From contig CAKOMI010000007.1 in the NCBI GenBank assembly GCA_934096605.1, forward strand, positions 1 through 40,211: a stretch of DNA of 40,211 nt. Reading direction: 5' to 3'. The notes under the pieces are model-generated. The model searched no databases. It was not told the DNA's origin and saw nothing but the letters and a program-made list of their open reading frames with translations. A program made the translations under genes and the position numbers. The stretch is from an uncultured Bacilli bacterium. Lineage in GTDB: Bacteria; Bacillota_I; Bacilli_A; RF39; UBA660. Of the stretch, positions 7,465 to 15,375 are shown one piece after another (position 1 is the stretch's first letter; every line of letters starts with the position of its first letter).

Positions 7465-7536
7465 TTTAGTTATAAACATTGCAAATATGTTTTAAAAGAT
7501 ATAGAATAATAAATTATAATGAATGGGGGCATGCTT

Positions 7537-8334
7537 ATGCTTAAGAGATTACTTAGTAGTATAGTTATATTAATAGTGTTTGTACCACTTTTAATGACTG
7601 GTGGAATACCATTTTCTTTGTTTGTTGGGATACTTTCCTTACTTGCTTTTAAAGAAATGTTGGATTTAAATAAAAGCCATTCTAAGATTCCTAAGGGAAT
7701 AGAGTTATTTGGTATGATGTCTTTACTTGTCATGGTATTTTATGAGTATCAATCTACTAATCTATCTTTTGGAGTAAGTCATAAGTTAATTGCTATTTTT
7801 ATATTACTTTTCTTAGTACCATCGTTATTTCATTATAAAAATGGGGAATATGATACACGGGATGGCTTTTATTTACTTGGGGTAGTGTTATTACTTGGTG
7901 TTTCTTTTAATTCTTTAATAGTACTTAGAAATATGAGTTTAGAAAGAGTTATTTATTTATTTTTAATACCGGTTTGTACAGATGTATTTGCTTATTTAAT
8001 TGGTTCTTTGTTTGGCAAAAGGAAAGTGGCACCTAATATTAGTCCTAAAAAAACATTAGAAGGTTATATAGGCGGGTGTGTTCTTGGTACCATTTTACCA
8101 TCTATGTATTACTATTATTTTATTAGTAGTATGAATATAATTGTTTTAGTTGTTTTAACATTTGTTATATCTATAATGGGGTGTATTGGTGATTTATTGT
8201 TTAGTAAAATAAAGAGAGAGAATGGTATTAAAGATTTCTCTAATTTAATACCGGGACATGGGGGAATACTTGATAGATTAGATAGTTTTATATTTGGGAT
8301 ACTTACATATGTTTTGATATTAATGTTTTATTAG
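7537..8334 (+). CDS. cdsA: Phosphatidate cytidylyltransferase (CDP-diglyceride synthase)
   Basis: 265 residues with about seven hydrophobic segments. The C-terminal CDS signature is clear: S-K-I-K-R-E-N-G-I-K-D-F-S-N-L-I-P-G-H-G-G-I-L-D-R. The enzyme makes CDP-diacylglycerol from CTP and phosphatidate in the membrane, the entry point to phospholipids. Of three in-frame ATGs (7519, 7531, 7537), only 7537 lies at a proper distance from GGGGG (7525-7529). A TATAAT at 7515-7520 overlaps the first ATG, which also speaks against it. rseP follows 14 bases later. In many Firmicutes dxr lies between these two; here it is absent. Confidence 0.93.
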   Translation: MLKRLLSSIVILIVFVPLLMTGGIPFSLFVGILSLLAFKEMLDLNKSHSKIPKGIELFGMMSLLVMVFYEYQSTNLSFGVSHKLIAIFILLFLVPSLFHYKNGEYDTRDGFYLLGVVLLLGVSFNSLIVLRNMSLERVIYLFLIPVCTDVFAYLIGSLFGKRKVAPNISPKKTLEGYIGGCVLGTILPSMYYYYFISSMNIIVLVVLTFVISIMGCIGDLLFSKIKRENGIKDFSNLIPGHGGILDRLDSFIFGILTYVLILMFY

Positions 8335-8348
8335 AAAGGATAATTGTT

Positions 8349-9398
8349 ATGTGGTTTATTAGTTTAATTATTTTTATTTTAGTTCTTGGTTTAATTGTTT
8401 TGGTACATGAGTTTGGTCATTTTATATGTGCTAAAAAATCTGGCGTTTTTATTTATGAGTTTTCAATTGGTATGGGGCCTGTGTTATTTAGTCATAAGGG
8501 ACGTGACGGAATAAACTATAATATTCGGGCTTTACCAATCGGGGGATTTGTACAAATGGCTGGTGAGGTATACGAGGATGCTGAGGAAATACCTAAAGAA
8601 AAGTTTATGTGTAATAAACCTTGGTATCAAAGATTATGTATTTTATGTGCTGGTGTTTTTAATAACTTTGTTTTAGCAATAGTGCTTTTGTTTATTATGG
8701 CTTTAATATGGGGACCAACTAGTAGTACACCAAAAGTATTAAATGTTTTAGAGGATTCGGCTGCTAGTAGTGCTGGCATGTTACCAGGGGATATTATAAC
8801 AAGTATTAATGGCCATAAGTTTTCTTCTTGGGACGTAGGACAAATTTATTTATATTATAAAGATAGTGATAATGTTTATGACTTTGGTGTTAAACATGTT
8901 GATGGGTCTTTAGAAACCTTAAAAATCACGCCTACGATGGTTAAAGATGAAAATGGTAATGAGACACGTGTCTTTGGTATTCAGATTGATAATAGCCGTA
9001 AAAAAGGGGTTATAGAAAGTATTCGTTTTAGTTTTGAAAAATTTATTAATGTAATTTCTTCTATGGCTGTTACTGTATGGGGACTTATTACAGGTAATGT
9101 TTCAGTTAGTAATTTATCTGGTCCTGTTGGTATTTATAAAGTTATTGATGAAAGTGTTCAATATGGTATTAAGCAACTTATTTATATAACGGCTTTCTTA
9201 TCAATTAATGTTGGTTTTATTAATATCTTACCATTCCCAGCGTTTGATGGTGGACATGTCTTCTTTATGATATTAGAGAAAATTAAAGGTAGTAAGATTA
9301 ATTCAAAAATTGAAAATACTTGTAATTTGATTGGTTTTGCCCTTTTAATCATATTAATGATATTAATTACTATTGGAGATATTATTAAATTATTTTAA
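8349..9398 (+). CDS. rseP: RseP/RasP-type site-2 membrane metalloprotease
   Basis: 349 residues. The zinc motif H-E-F-G-H is at residues 20-24 in the first membrane helix. A PDZ domain occupies the middle (A-S-S-A-G-M-L-P-G-D-I-I). The second metal motif is N-I-L-P-F-P-A-F-D-G-G-H near the C-terminus. The protease cuts anti-sigma factors and signal-peptide remnants inside the membrane. Ribosome binding site AAAGGATAA lies before the ATG. It forms an operon with cdsA. No terminator is visible before the tRNA that starts 17 bases later, so read-through into the tRNA is possible. Confidence 0.95.
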   Translation: MWFISLIIFILVLGLIVLVHEFGHFICAKKSGVFIYEFSIGMGPVLFSHKGRDGINYNIRALPIGGFVQMAGEVYEDAEEIPKEKFMCNKPWYQRLCILCAGVFNNFVLAIVLLFIMALIWGPTSSTPKVLNVLEDSAASSAGMLPGDIITSINGHKFSSWDVGQIYLYYKDSDNVYDFGVKHVDGSLETLKITPTMVKDENGNETRVFGIQIDNSRKKGVIESIRFSFEKFINVISSMAVTVWGLITGNVSVSNLSGPVGIYKVIDESVQYGIKQLIYITAFLSINVGFINILPFPAFDGGHVFFMILEKIKGSKINSKIENTCNLIGFALLIILMILITIGDIIKLF

Positions 9399-9414
9399 TA
9401 TTTTTCTTTTTTCT

Positions 9415-9491
9415 GTTTCAGTAGTTTAGTTGGATAAAACATTAGCCTCCGGAGCTAAAGAGCGAGGGTTCGAGTCCCTCCTGAAACACCA
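9415..9491 (+). tRNA. tRNA-Arg (anticodon CCG)
   Basis: 77 bases with encoded CCA. Acceptor GTTTCAG pairs with CTGAAAC, the D-stem is GTTT/AAAC, the anticodon stem TTAGC/GCTAA encloses loop CTCCGGA (anticodon CCG, codon CGG), and the T-stem is GAGGG/CCCTC. All stems pair perfectly. It lies just after rseP. Confidence 0.95.
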
Positions 9492-9517
9492 AAAATGTAT
9501 GATTTTTAATTGATATT

Positions 9518-9558
9518 TGGAAAAATGTGGAAAAATTGCTAAAATATGCTGGAAAAAT
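9518..9558 (+). repeat. Three copies of TGGAAAAAT just 3' of tRNA-Arg
   Basis: TGGAAAAAT occurs exactly at 9518-9526, 9528-9536 and 9550-9558, with a partial copy near 9582. Short direct repeats next to a tRNA 3' end resemble integrase arm sites left by an element that used the tRNA as attachment site. No integrase gene is present. Confidence 0.35.
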
Positions 9559-9607
9559 GTGTAAAATGTGACAAAAAAGACTGGAATTTTGTGAAAGGTA
9601 GTAAAAT

Positions 9608-10090
9608 ATGACAGAAAGTAAATTAAATGAATTATTTTTAGATAGTGAAACAAGATATTTTTTTGATATTGATGGAGTGCTTATTAGACTTAATTTAGGA
9701 GAATATACGCATTATTTTTATGATGATGATAAGTGGAATAATTATTTATTAGAACATGACGTTTATAATGATTTAGAACCTATTAAAGTAATGCAAGATT
9801 TTATTAAAGATAAAAATAAAGATTTCGTTTATGTTATAACGAAAGTAAGCAATGAAGAAGAGGTAAGACAAAAAAAGAATTTTGTTCTTAAAAACTATGG
9901 TATTTTGTCCGATCATGTTTTGTATGTATATAATGACAACGAAAAGTTAGATAGAATGGTTGATATTAAAAATAAGTATCCATTAGTACCAGATAAAAAC
10001 TTTGTGATGATTGATGATACAGTTGAGGTTTTAAATAACATTATGAATAATAGTCATTTCAGTACTGTACATATAAGTTCATTTTTGTAA
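9608..10090 (+). CDS. HAD-superfamily hydrolase, 5'-nucleotidase-like
   Basis: 160 residues. Motif I is F-F-D-I-D-G-V-L (about residues 18-25, catalytic D-x-D), motif II is in Y-V-I-T-K, and motif IV is F-V-M-I-D-D-T. The size and the layout without a large cap resemble short nucleotidase-like HAD proteins. Substrate unknown. AAAGG 11 bases upstream supports the ATG. Only a repeat-rich spacer separates it from the tRNA-Arg gene, so it may be cargo of a past integration there; this is inference. Confidence 0.75.
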   Translation: MTESKLNELFLDSETRYFFDIDGVLIRLNLGEYTHYFYDDDKWNNYLLEHDVYNDLEPIKVMQDFIKDKNKDFVYVITKVSNEEEVRQKKNFVLKNYGILSDHVLYVYNDNEKLDRMVDIKNKYPLVPDKNFVMIDDTVEVLNNIMNNSHFSTVHISSFL

Positions 10091-10096
10091 AAAAAG

Positions 10097-10121
10097 ATAG
10101 CACTTTATTAGTGCTATTTTT
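10097..10121. terminator. Shared terminator between convergent genes
   Basis: ATAGCAC (10097-10103) pairs with GTGCTAT (10111-10117) with T-tracts on both strands. It lies 6 bases after the HAD stop codon and contains the stop codon of the minus-strand carboxypeptidase gene. Confidence 0.8.
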
Positions 10122-11082
10122 CAATATAATAAGCGTAATATTCATCATAAGTTATATCTTCATCATGCATTACTTTGGCAGCTTCACGACCAACATAACG
10201 CCAGTGCCATGACTCAGGACTATAGCCAGTTAAATAAGTTTTTCCTTCAGGATAGCGTTCTATATAACCATATTTATAGGCATTCTCTTTTAACCAGGCA
10301 TAAGCCTTACTTTCGGTAAAACTTTCAGCATCAGGTTCTGATTTACTAGTCATATCAATAACTAAGCCTGTTTGGTGTTCAGAATGGCCAGGTCGAGCAG
10401 CTGTTTCATCTGCTTTTCTTTCTCCTTGGGTGCTTTTACGATAATTATAAATTTCTTCTTGGGAAGCGTAGTCACGATAACTTGAAGTAACCATTAAATA
10501 ATAACCTTTTTTATAAGCAGCATCCCATAATTCTTGAAATGCTTCATAAGCATAGTCAATTAATTTATTTTCGCCTTCAGTACCATAAGAATAATCAAGA
10601 CCAATATTAGTTAAATTCTTAGGTGTATAATCTTTTGTTAAGGCATAGAACTTATTAACGAGCATTAATTCATTTAAAGATTCATCAGTTTTAAGTTCAA
10701 TGTTATACCATTTGTTATTAGCGTGAACATTTACTATAGCTACGATTTCACTAAGCGTATAATCAGTTTCTTTTTCTCTATAACTTAAATAAGTATCTAA
10801 ATTTTTATATAAAAAATACTTCTCATTTATAAGACTTATTAAATCATCAATTTTATCTCTACTTAAAATATCATTAGTTTCTTCATCACTTAAATGACTA
10901 ATTATATCTTTAGCGTCATCTAGAGTATAACCTTTAACTGTTAATTTATATTCATTAGTTTGTTTATATTTATAGTCATTATAATAGTTATTACCAAGAA
11001 TAATACCAACAATTAGGAATACTATAATAGCTAGAAAGACATAAGCCTGTTTTTTAAGTTTTAATTTTTTTTTCTTTTTCAA
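10114..11082 (-). CDS. VanY-family D-alanyl-D-alanine carboxypeptidase
   Basis: 322 residues. A Lys-rich N-terminus is followed by one membrane helix (about residues 12-32), then an extracytoplasmic linker, then the VanY zinc peptidase domain: S-S-Y-R-D-Y, R-P-G-H-S-E-H-Q-T-G-L-V-I-D-M (zinc His and Asp) and E-S-W-H-W-R-Y-V-G. It trims the terminal D-Ala from peptidoglycan stem peptides. The start is a TTG; AAGGT 9 bases upstream supports it, and no in-frame ATG is available nearby. Confidence 0.9.
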   Translation of the reverse strand: MKKKKKLKLKKQAYVFLAIIVFLIVGIILGNNYYNDYKYKQTNEYKLTVKGYTLDDAKDIISHLSDEETNDILSRDKIDDLISLINEKYFLYKNLDTYLSYREKETDYTLSEIVAIVNVHANNKWYNIELKTDESLNELMLVNKFYALTKDYTPKNLTNIGLDYSYGTEGENKLIDYAYEAFQELWDAAYKKGYYLMVTSSYRDYASQEEIYNYRKSTQGERKADETAARPGHSEHQTGLVIDMTSKSEPDAESFTESKAYAWLKENAYKYGYIERYPEGKTYLTGYSPESWHWRYVGREAAKVMHDEDITYDEYYAYYIEK

Positions 11083-11219
11083 AATACCACGACCTTACTT
11101 TATAAGTATACTTTAATTTAAAAAAATAAACAAGGCATAAAAAAATACTAAAATGTATTGCTCTTTTTATCTATTTGGTGTATTCTTATTTTAAGAAAAA
11201 TAGAAAAGGATTGAATGTA

Positions 11220-11582
11220 ATGGAAGTAGATAATAAAAAGGTATTAGAGTATTGTTCTAATTATGAAAAAATTATTTGTTTTGAATATTTAGAAGATGAT
11301 TTAATATCTGCTAAGTTAATAAAAGTATATAAAGAATATGTATTTAAAGCTAATTTAAATAGTGAAGATGAATTAAAAGAGTTAGTACGATTAGATTATG
11401 TCTTAGGTCGTTATATTGATGACTATGAATTTAGAAGAGAACTTAAAAAGGAAATAGTGCATGTTAAGATAAAGAAAAGCTGTACGGATATTTTAAGAGC
11501 TATTGTTGCTAGTATAATTAAGATATTTGATAATTATTTAGAAAATTCAACTAGAAGAATACATATAGCTAGGTGGATTTGA
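11220..11582 (+). CDS. Hypothetical protein
   Basis: 120 residues, charged, mostly helical, with no recognised domain. The C-terminal part (I-L-R-A-I-V-A-S-I-I-K-I-F) is amphipathic. An upstream in-frame start at 11175 exists, but AAAAGGA (11204-11210) precedes the ATG at 11220 at normal distance. The last codons overlap a 24-base direct repeat (11576-11599) that recurs at 13063, so the C-terminus may have been changed by recombination. Confidence 0.6.
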   Translation: MEVDNKKVLEYCSNYEKIICFEYLEDDLISAKLIKVYKEYVFKANLNSEDELKELVRLDYVLGRYIDDYEFRRELKKEIVHVKIKKSCTDILRAIVASIIKIFDNYLENSTRRIHIARWI

Positions 11583-11599
11583 AATTTAGACTTGTAAAA
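11576..11599 (+). repeat. 24-bp direct repeat, copy 1
   Basis: Exact copy of 13063-13086, starting GATTTGAAATTTAG and ending CTTGTAAAA. It overlaps the stop codon of the gene ending at 11582. The segment between the copies holds a HAD gene and broken sequence. Confidence 0.85.
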
Positions 11600-11604
11600 C
11601 CGAG

Positions 11605-11647
11605 AACTTCGAAATTAATATATCATTATTATTTTCGAAGTTTTTTT
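11605..11647 (+). terminator. Intrinsic terminator
   Basis: AACTTCGAAA (11605-11614) pairs with TTTCGAAGTT (11633-11642), with an 18-base loop and a run of seven T. It follows the hypothetical gene ending at 11582. Confidence 0.65.
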
Positions 11648-11680
11648 ATTTTTAAGTGAATATAAACTCTTTATTAACAA

Positions 11681-12283
11681 CTAATTATTTTTATCTATAA
11701 TGTTATTAATCTTTAAATTTAAGGTATTATAATTATCTGAATTATATTTAATTGTTTTAAACCCTAGTTTTTTCGCTGTTTCAATATTATTTTGATCATC
11801 ATCAATAAATAAACATTCTTTCGTAATTAAATTATATTTATTTAATAATATTTTATAAATTTTAATATTTGGTTTTACAGTATTATAATCACATGAATAT
11901 ACGTCTCCATCAATATATTGATAAAAATCCAGTGTTCTTAAATAGTCTGCAGTTTCTTTATTGTTATTCGATAGCAAATAAATGTTATATTTTTTATTTT
12001 TTAAATCACGTAATATATTTAAAACTTCTAAATTGAAAGGCCTATATTTATAATAATTAATTAATTTTTCTTTTATTTCATTAGAAATTGTTGATTTAAA
12101 ACTACATTGATAAAAGAAACTATCCAATGAAATTAATCCTAAGTCCAATTTTGACCAATTATTAAAAAAATTATTTTTAATATCATGATATGTTTCATCA
12201 TCTAAGTTTAAGTTATCTAATATAATAGATGGTTTGCCTTTCAAAATAACATTGCCTAAATCAAAAATACAATTTTTTATCAT
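11681..12283 (-). CDS. HAD-IA family hydrolase
   Basis: 200 residues. Motif I is C-I-F-D-L-G-N-V-I (residues 5-13), motif II L-L-S-N-N, motif III lysine in K-P-N-I-K-I-Y, motif IV C-L-F-I-D-D-D-Q-N-N. The helical cap lies between motifs I and II. The family includes sugar-phosphate and other small phosphatases; F-D-L-G-N-V is typical of YihX-like members. Base composition is even more AT-rich than the neighbours. It lies between two copies of a 24-base direct repeat, which suggests the segment is acquired or mobile. Confidence 0.85.
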   Translation of the reverse strand: MIKNCIFDLGNVILKGKPSIILDNLNLDDETYHDIKNNFFNNWSKLDLGLISLDSFFYQCSFKSTISNEIKEKLINYYKYRPFNLEVLNILRDLKNKKYNIYLLSNNNKETADYLRTLDFYQYIDGDVYSCDYNTVKPNIKIYKILLNKYNLITKECLFIDDDQNNIETAKKLGFKTIKYNSDNYNTLNLKINNIIDKNN

Positions 12284-12476
12284 TCTAAATTCACCTTATT
12301 TTATTTATTAATTTTAAACATTTTGAATATGATTTTGATTCTTCATCATATCTTTTTTTATATCTTCTAATCCTAACATTATTATCGCATATATTTACAT
12401 ATTAGTCTGATTTAGTATATTCAATCATAATGAAAAGTACTCTGTACAAATTTATCCTCTAAGTACATATGATATT

Positions 12477-12719
12477 TTAAACACGTTCTATATATTTATT
12501 TCCTTTATTTCTTATTTTTTTCATTTTTTCTTTAGTATCATTTAATTCATAGTTGAATCTATCAATCAATTTGTTTATATAATTATTTTCTTTAATATAA
12601 AGCAAACTTTCTTTAAAATACAATCCGTATATAAATGCAATATAAGAAATCCATATATCTGCCGGTGTTTTTCTATCTTTATTTAATTTTACTTTTTTAT
12701 TTCTTTTTCAACCTTCATA
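12477..12719 (-). pseudogene. Small gene broken by a frameshift
   Basis: Reading the minus strand, an ATG at 12719 opens M-K-V-E-K-E-I-K-K and then stops. One base out of frame a coding-like stretch continues (V-K-L-N-K-D-R-K-T-P-A-D-I-W-I-S-Y) to a stop at 12477, ending K-Y-I-E-R-V. The break is in an A-run, so a one-base indel (or sequencing error) would restore about 79 codons. No clear ribosome binding site. The family is not recognised. Confidence 0.35.
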
Positions 12720-13062
12720 ACTAACAATTTCTTAATTATAGAATTATTTCTATCAATGAATACATTATATCATTAATTTAATAATTATTTTAATTAAAGT
12801 ATAAAAAAATTTTTAGAATACTATTAATTTATATGACTAAATTATTTTAGTGATTGATTCAAAATTAGTGATCTATAGATTCCTATTGTATATGCGAACT
12901 ATTCTACTTTTAGATATTAACTCATAATTAGGTTGTTTTTAATATTACTTCATATTTTGACTACATCAAGCATTAACTATTATATTTAATATAATAGAAC
13001 TAATCGTTTTTAAGACTAAGTTCCCATCTATGAAAAAACGGGAACTTTGAATTTAATTTAGT
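12720..13062. other. AT-rich spacer without recognisable genes
   Basis: Stops occur in all frames and no ribosome binding site is seen. The only structure is an inverted repeat, AAGTTCCC (13018-13025) and GGGAACTT (13040-13047), followed by sequence resembling the area after the first 24-base repeat (GAACTTYGAA then AT-rich). Confidence 0.5.
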
Positions 13063-13086
13063 GATTTGAAATTTAGACTTGTAAAA
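13063..13086 (+). repeat. 24-bp direct repeat, copy 2
   Basis: Exact copy of 11576-11599. Here AGACT within the repeat can pair with AGTCT just after it, followed by eight T, making a weak terminator. The TTGTAA of the repeat is also the -35 box of the next promoter. Confidence 0.85.
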
Positions 13087-13107
13087 TAGTCTTTTTTTTG
13101 GTATATT
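13079..13107 (+). promoter_or_regulatory. Promoter of the 40-residue basic protein
   Basis: TTGTAA, 17-base spacer, TATATT. The -35 box is formed by the end of the 24-base repeat. Confidence 0.5.
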
Positions 13108-13130
13108 TTTAGTAGTTTGGAGGTCAGTTT

Positions 13131-13253
13131 ATGAAGGTTTATAAGAAAAATTTACCAGATGGTGTAAAAAAAATGTTCGCTTATGAACGTGGTGTAAAAG
13201 TTAAACTTTTAAATAAAAAATATTATGATAAGAAAAAAAAGAGTTCTAAATAA
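13131..13253 (+). CDS. Small basic protein, 40 residues
   Basis: A short gene with a very good ribosome binding site: GGAGG (13119-13123) 7 bases before the ATG, and a promoter before that. The product is strongly basic (many Lys) with hydrophobic spots (N-L-P-D-G-V, M-F-A-Y-E-R-G), no membrane helix, and a Lys-rich tail. It could be a nucleic-acid-binding peptide; no family is recognised. The stop codon falls in the loop of the following terminator. Confidence 0.6.
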   Translation: MKVYKKNLPDGVKKMFAYERGVKVKLLNKKYYDKKKKSSK

Positions 13254-13271
13254 TTATGTTTAGAGCTCTTT
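13232..13271 (-). terminator. Terminator between convergent genes
   Basis: A 13-bp stem (13238-13250 with 13259-13271, one G-T pair) has its T-run on the minus strand. It therefore ends the nuclease operon, and may also end the small gene on the plus strand. Confidence 0.7.
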
Positions 13272-13992
13272 ATTCATTTAATTTTGATTCACCAGTTAAG
13301 TAGTCGATTGTAATACCATTTTGCACGTTGTAAACATAAATTGAGAAAGATAAACCTTGACCATTATCTTCAACAGATTTAGCTTCCATTAAAACGCCAC
13401 TGGCAACTAGGTTATCATTTAAAAATAAGGGAGTAACGCGGTATAAAACATGATTTTTAGTTTCTTTAATGTATTTGGCTACTTTATTTTCATATTCTAG
13501 CATAACGCCTGTATTCATTTGTCTTGTGCAAGTTATAAGGTTTTTAGGATTAGCATTTTCACCAGTCAATTGGTAGCCTATTAGATGACAACGATTATAT
13601 AAGTATTTGCCATCAACATTATCATATTTAATTGTGTGCCAACCGCTTGGTTTTATCATGCCAATGGATTCCCGTTCTTTCGTAGGCATTAAATCAATAC
13701 CAATATTAGCAATAGCAGGTCCGCATCTACCTAGGTTATCTAAATCACTATAGGTTTGATAAGATTCGTTTTTATAATCACTTTCAGAAAAACTAGGTTC
13801 ATTATTATTAATATAAACAAAATCTTTACCATTATATTCAGGTATTTCATTTACGGCATAAGAAACATTATTATTAACTGTATTATCATTAAGTTGATAG
13901 TAACCTAGATAAAAACAAAGAAGAAGGGCTACAAAACCTGTTATTATTTCTTTATTATTTAATTGTTTTTTGTTTTTTCTTTTTTTTGCCAT
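13270..13992 (-). CDS. Membrane-anchored DNA/RNA non-specific endonuclease (EndA-like)
   Basis: 240 residues. A Lys-rich start and one membrane helix are followed by the beta-beta-alpha-metal nuclease domain. The active site is the N-R-C-H variant of the D-R-G-H motif (Y-N-R-C-H-L-I-G-Y-Q-L), then G-E-N-A-N-P-K-N-L-I-T-C-T-R-Q-M-N with the metal-binding Asn. Relatives act in DNA uptake or DNA degradation outside the cell. An upstream TTG start is excluded because AAGGAGTG sits just before the ATG at 13992. It begins 4 bases after the stop of the DUF3592-like gene, so the two are translationally coupled. Confidence 0.9.
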   Translation of the reverse strand: MAKKRKNKKQLNNKEIITGFVALLLCFYLGYYQLNDNTVNNNVSYAVNEIPEYNGKDFVYINNNEPSFSESDYKNESYQTYSDLDNLGRCGPAIANIGIDLMPTKERESIGMIKPSGWHTIKYDNVDGKYLYNRCHLIGYQLTGENANPKNLITCTRQMNTGVMLEYENKVAKYIKETKNHVLYRVTPLFLNDNLVASGVLMEAKSVEDNGQGLSFSIYVYNVQNGITIDYLTGESKLNE

Positions 13993-13996
13993 ACAC

Positions 13997-14707
13997 TCAC
14001 TCCTTAAGTTGTTCAATATTTAAATCAATAAAGTAATTTTGAGGATTTTCTTCATCAATTAATAAATCAGCTAATCCTTCTTCTGGAACGTATTTGTTGT
14101 AAATTGGTTCACTATAAAGTACTCTAGTTTCACCTGTTTTAGTAGTGTAAGTAATTTTAATTTTCTTTAAAGTTTTATTGTTTATAGTGACATTACTTTC
14201 GATTGCAGTGTAGGGTATTCCTTTTATTAATTTACCATTACTGCTTAAATATTTAATTATTTTTATTTTTTTATTATATTTTTTAACACCAACTAAACCG
14301 ATTGTTGCAAATATTATTGATATAAGTAAAAGAATAAAAAATGGTATGAGTAAAAGAACACTTAATTGTTCTTTAATGTAGCAGTTACTTGGGTCATCTT
14401 CTTTATAATAAATATCAGTAGAATTTGTATCTGGTTTTTTACTAGTTTTCATGTTAGAACGACACACATAAGATTCACCATCAACATTATATTCGTAAGC
14501 TCTAGAGTACATTTTATCGCCATTGTCATTCGTATAGGTGATAATTTCTGTCTTAGTTGATGGGACACTTTTGGTGTAAGCCTTTTCATGGTGAGCAAAT
14601 AAGAAAATAAAAAGAATTATAAGTAAGAAAAACCATATGCCGGCAAAAAGAAAGACATTAAAAAAACTTTTTTCTTTTTTAATATTTGAATAATCAATGT
14701 TATACAT
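13997..14707 (-). CDS. DUF3592-like membrane protein
   Basis: 236 residues. There is one membrane segment near residues 17-39 and another pair near 118-140. Between them lies an extracytoplasmic domain with the DUF3592 style pattern Y-E-Y-N-V-D-G-E-S-Y-V-C and D-I-Y-Y-K-E-D-D-P-S-N-C; a second similar beta domain is at the C-terminus. Function of this family is unknown. GAGGAG precedes the ATG, and the gene leads an operon with the nuclease. Confidence 0.75.
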   Translation of the reverse strand: MYNIDYSNIKKEKSFFNVFLFAGIWFFLLIILFIFLFAHHEKAYTKSVPSTKTEIITYTNDNGDKMYSRAYEYNVDGESYVCRSNMKTSKKPDTNSTDIYYKEDDPSNCYIKEQLSVLLLIPFFILLLISIIFATIGLVGVKKYNKKIKIIKYLSSNGKLIKGIPYTAIESNVTINNKTLKKIKITYTTKTGETRVLYSEPIYNKYVPEEGLADLLIDEENPQNYFIDLNIEQLKE

Positions 14708-14781
14708 AGTATCACTCCTCGTATTTTAAGTGTATCATATTTTTTAAAATAATGTTACTATAAATTGATTAATTGGAGTAT

Positions 14782-14886
14782 ATGACTGATATGGCAAAAT
14801 CTTCAATAAAGACTAGAATGAATTTAATTAAAATGAATATTTGGGAGGACATGATAAATAATCAAAATTTCAACATTTTTGGTTAA
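14782..14886 (+). CDS. Possible 34-residue peptide or truncated gene start
   Basis: An ATG with TTGGAG 3-8 bases upstream opens 34 codons (M-T-D-M-A-K-S-S-I-K-T-R, later N-I-W-E-D-M-I-N-N). It may be the N-terminal remnant of a lost gene in this degraded stretch. Not recognised. Confidence 0.25.
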   Translation: MTDMAKSSIKTRMNLIKMNIWEDMINNQNFNIFG

Positions 14887-14916
14887 TTTTATAAAACAAA
14901 TGAAAAAAACCTAGGG

Positions 14917-14989
14917 CTTCAAAAGTATCCTAGGCACATCTCGATAAATAATATACACTATTTATTTATAAAATACAATACTTTTGAAG
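14917..14989. repeat. 12-bp perfect inverted repeat
   Basis: CTTCAAAAGTAT (14917-14928) and ATACTTTTGAAG (14978-14989), separated by 49 bases. A CCTAGG palindrome lies on each side of the left arm. It sits between gene fragments and may mark a lost element. Confidence 0.5.
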
Positions 14990-14995
14990 AAATTT

Positions 14996-15121
14996 CTAAT
15001 CTGCTACAATTGAAAAATATTTCTCATAATAATTATAGCTTGTTAAATAATCTAAAAACTTTGGTAAATCCCATTTATCTCCATTGCATCCAATTTCTTT
15101 TTCTAAAACTTCACTAAACAT
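14996..15121 (-). pseudogene. Gene fragment, 41 codons, no ribosome binding site
   Basis: On the minus strand M-F-S-E-V-L-E-K-E-I-G-C-N-G-D-K-W-D-L-P runs to a stop with good coding character. There is no binding site before the ATG and a stop lies 7 codons upstream. Probably the end of a decayed gene. Confidence 0.35.
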
Positions 15122-15255
15122 ATAATGCTTATTTTTTTGTTAAATTACTAGTTAAAACAATTTTAAATTTGTTAGATATAATAAATTAACAATTGGTTAT
15201 ATATAATATCATTTTTTAAGATTTGGCAATTCCCTCTATAGGGAATAAGTAGTAT

Positions 15256-15375
15256 TTAAATGGTTTTTAAGTAATCTTCTAATTCGAATAATATAATCTT
15301 ATCAGATAGGTTTTCAATAAATACTTCATTATAATAATTAAATATTAAAAAGATTTTATTTTTTATGATAATTTT
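15256..15375 (-). pseudogene. Second gene fragment on the same strand
   Basis: An open stretch without start ends E-L-E-D-Y-L-K-T-I before a stop at 15256. It may belong to the same decayed gene as 14996-15121. The region 14887-15383 holds nothing else I can name. Confidence 0.25.

Noticed and set aside
7515..7520. TATAAT as the cdsA promoter
   Set aside because: The transcription start would fall in the GGGGG binding site, and the -35 area is poor; left uncalled.
9426..9653. A 75-codon minus-strand frame over the tRNA-Arg gene
   Set aside because: It reads the tRNA backwards (the familiar R-D-S-N-P-R-S-type artefact) and has no start signal.
13270..14707. Nuclease and DUF3592 pair as a toxin-immunity system
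   Set aside because: The nuclease is an ordinary membrane-anchored EndA-type enzyme; nothing shows immunity function for the partner.
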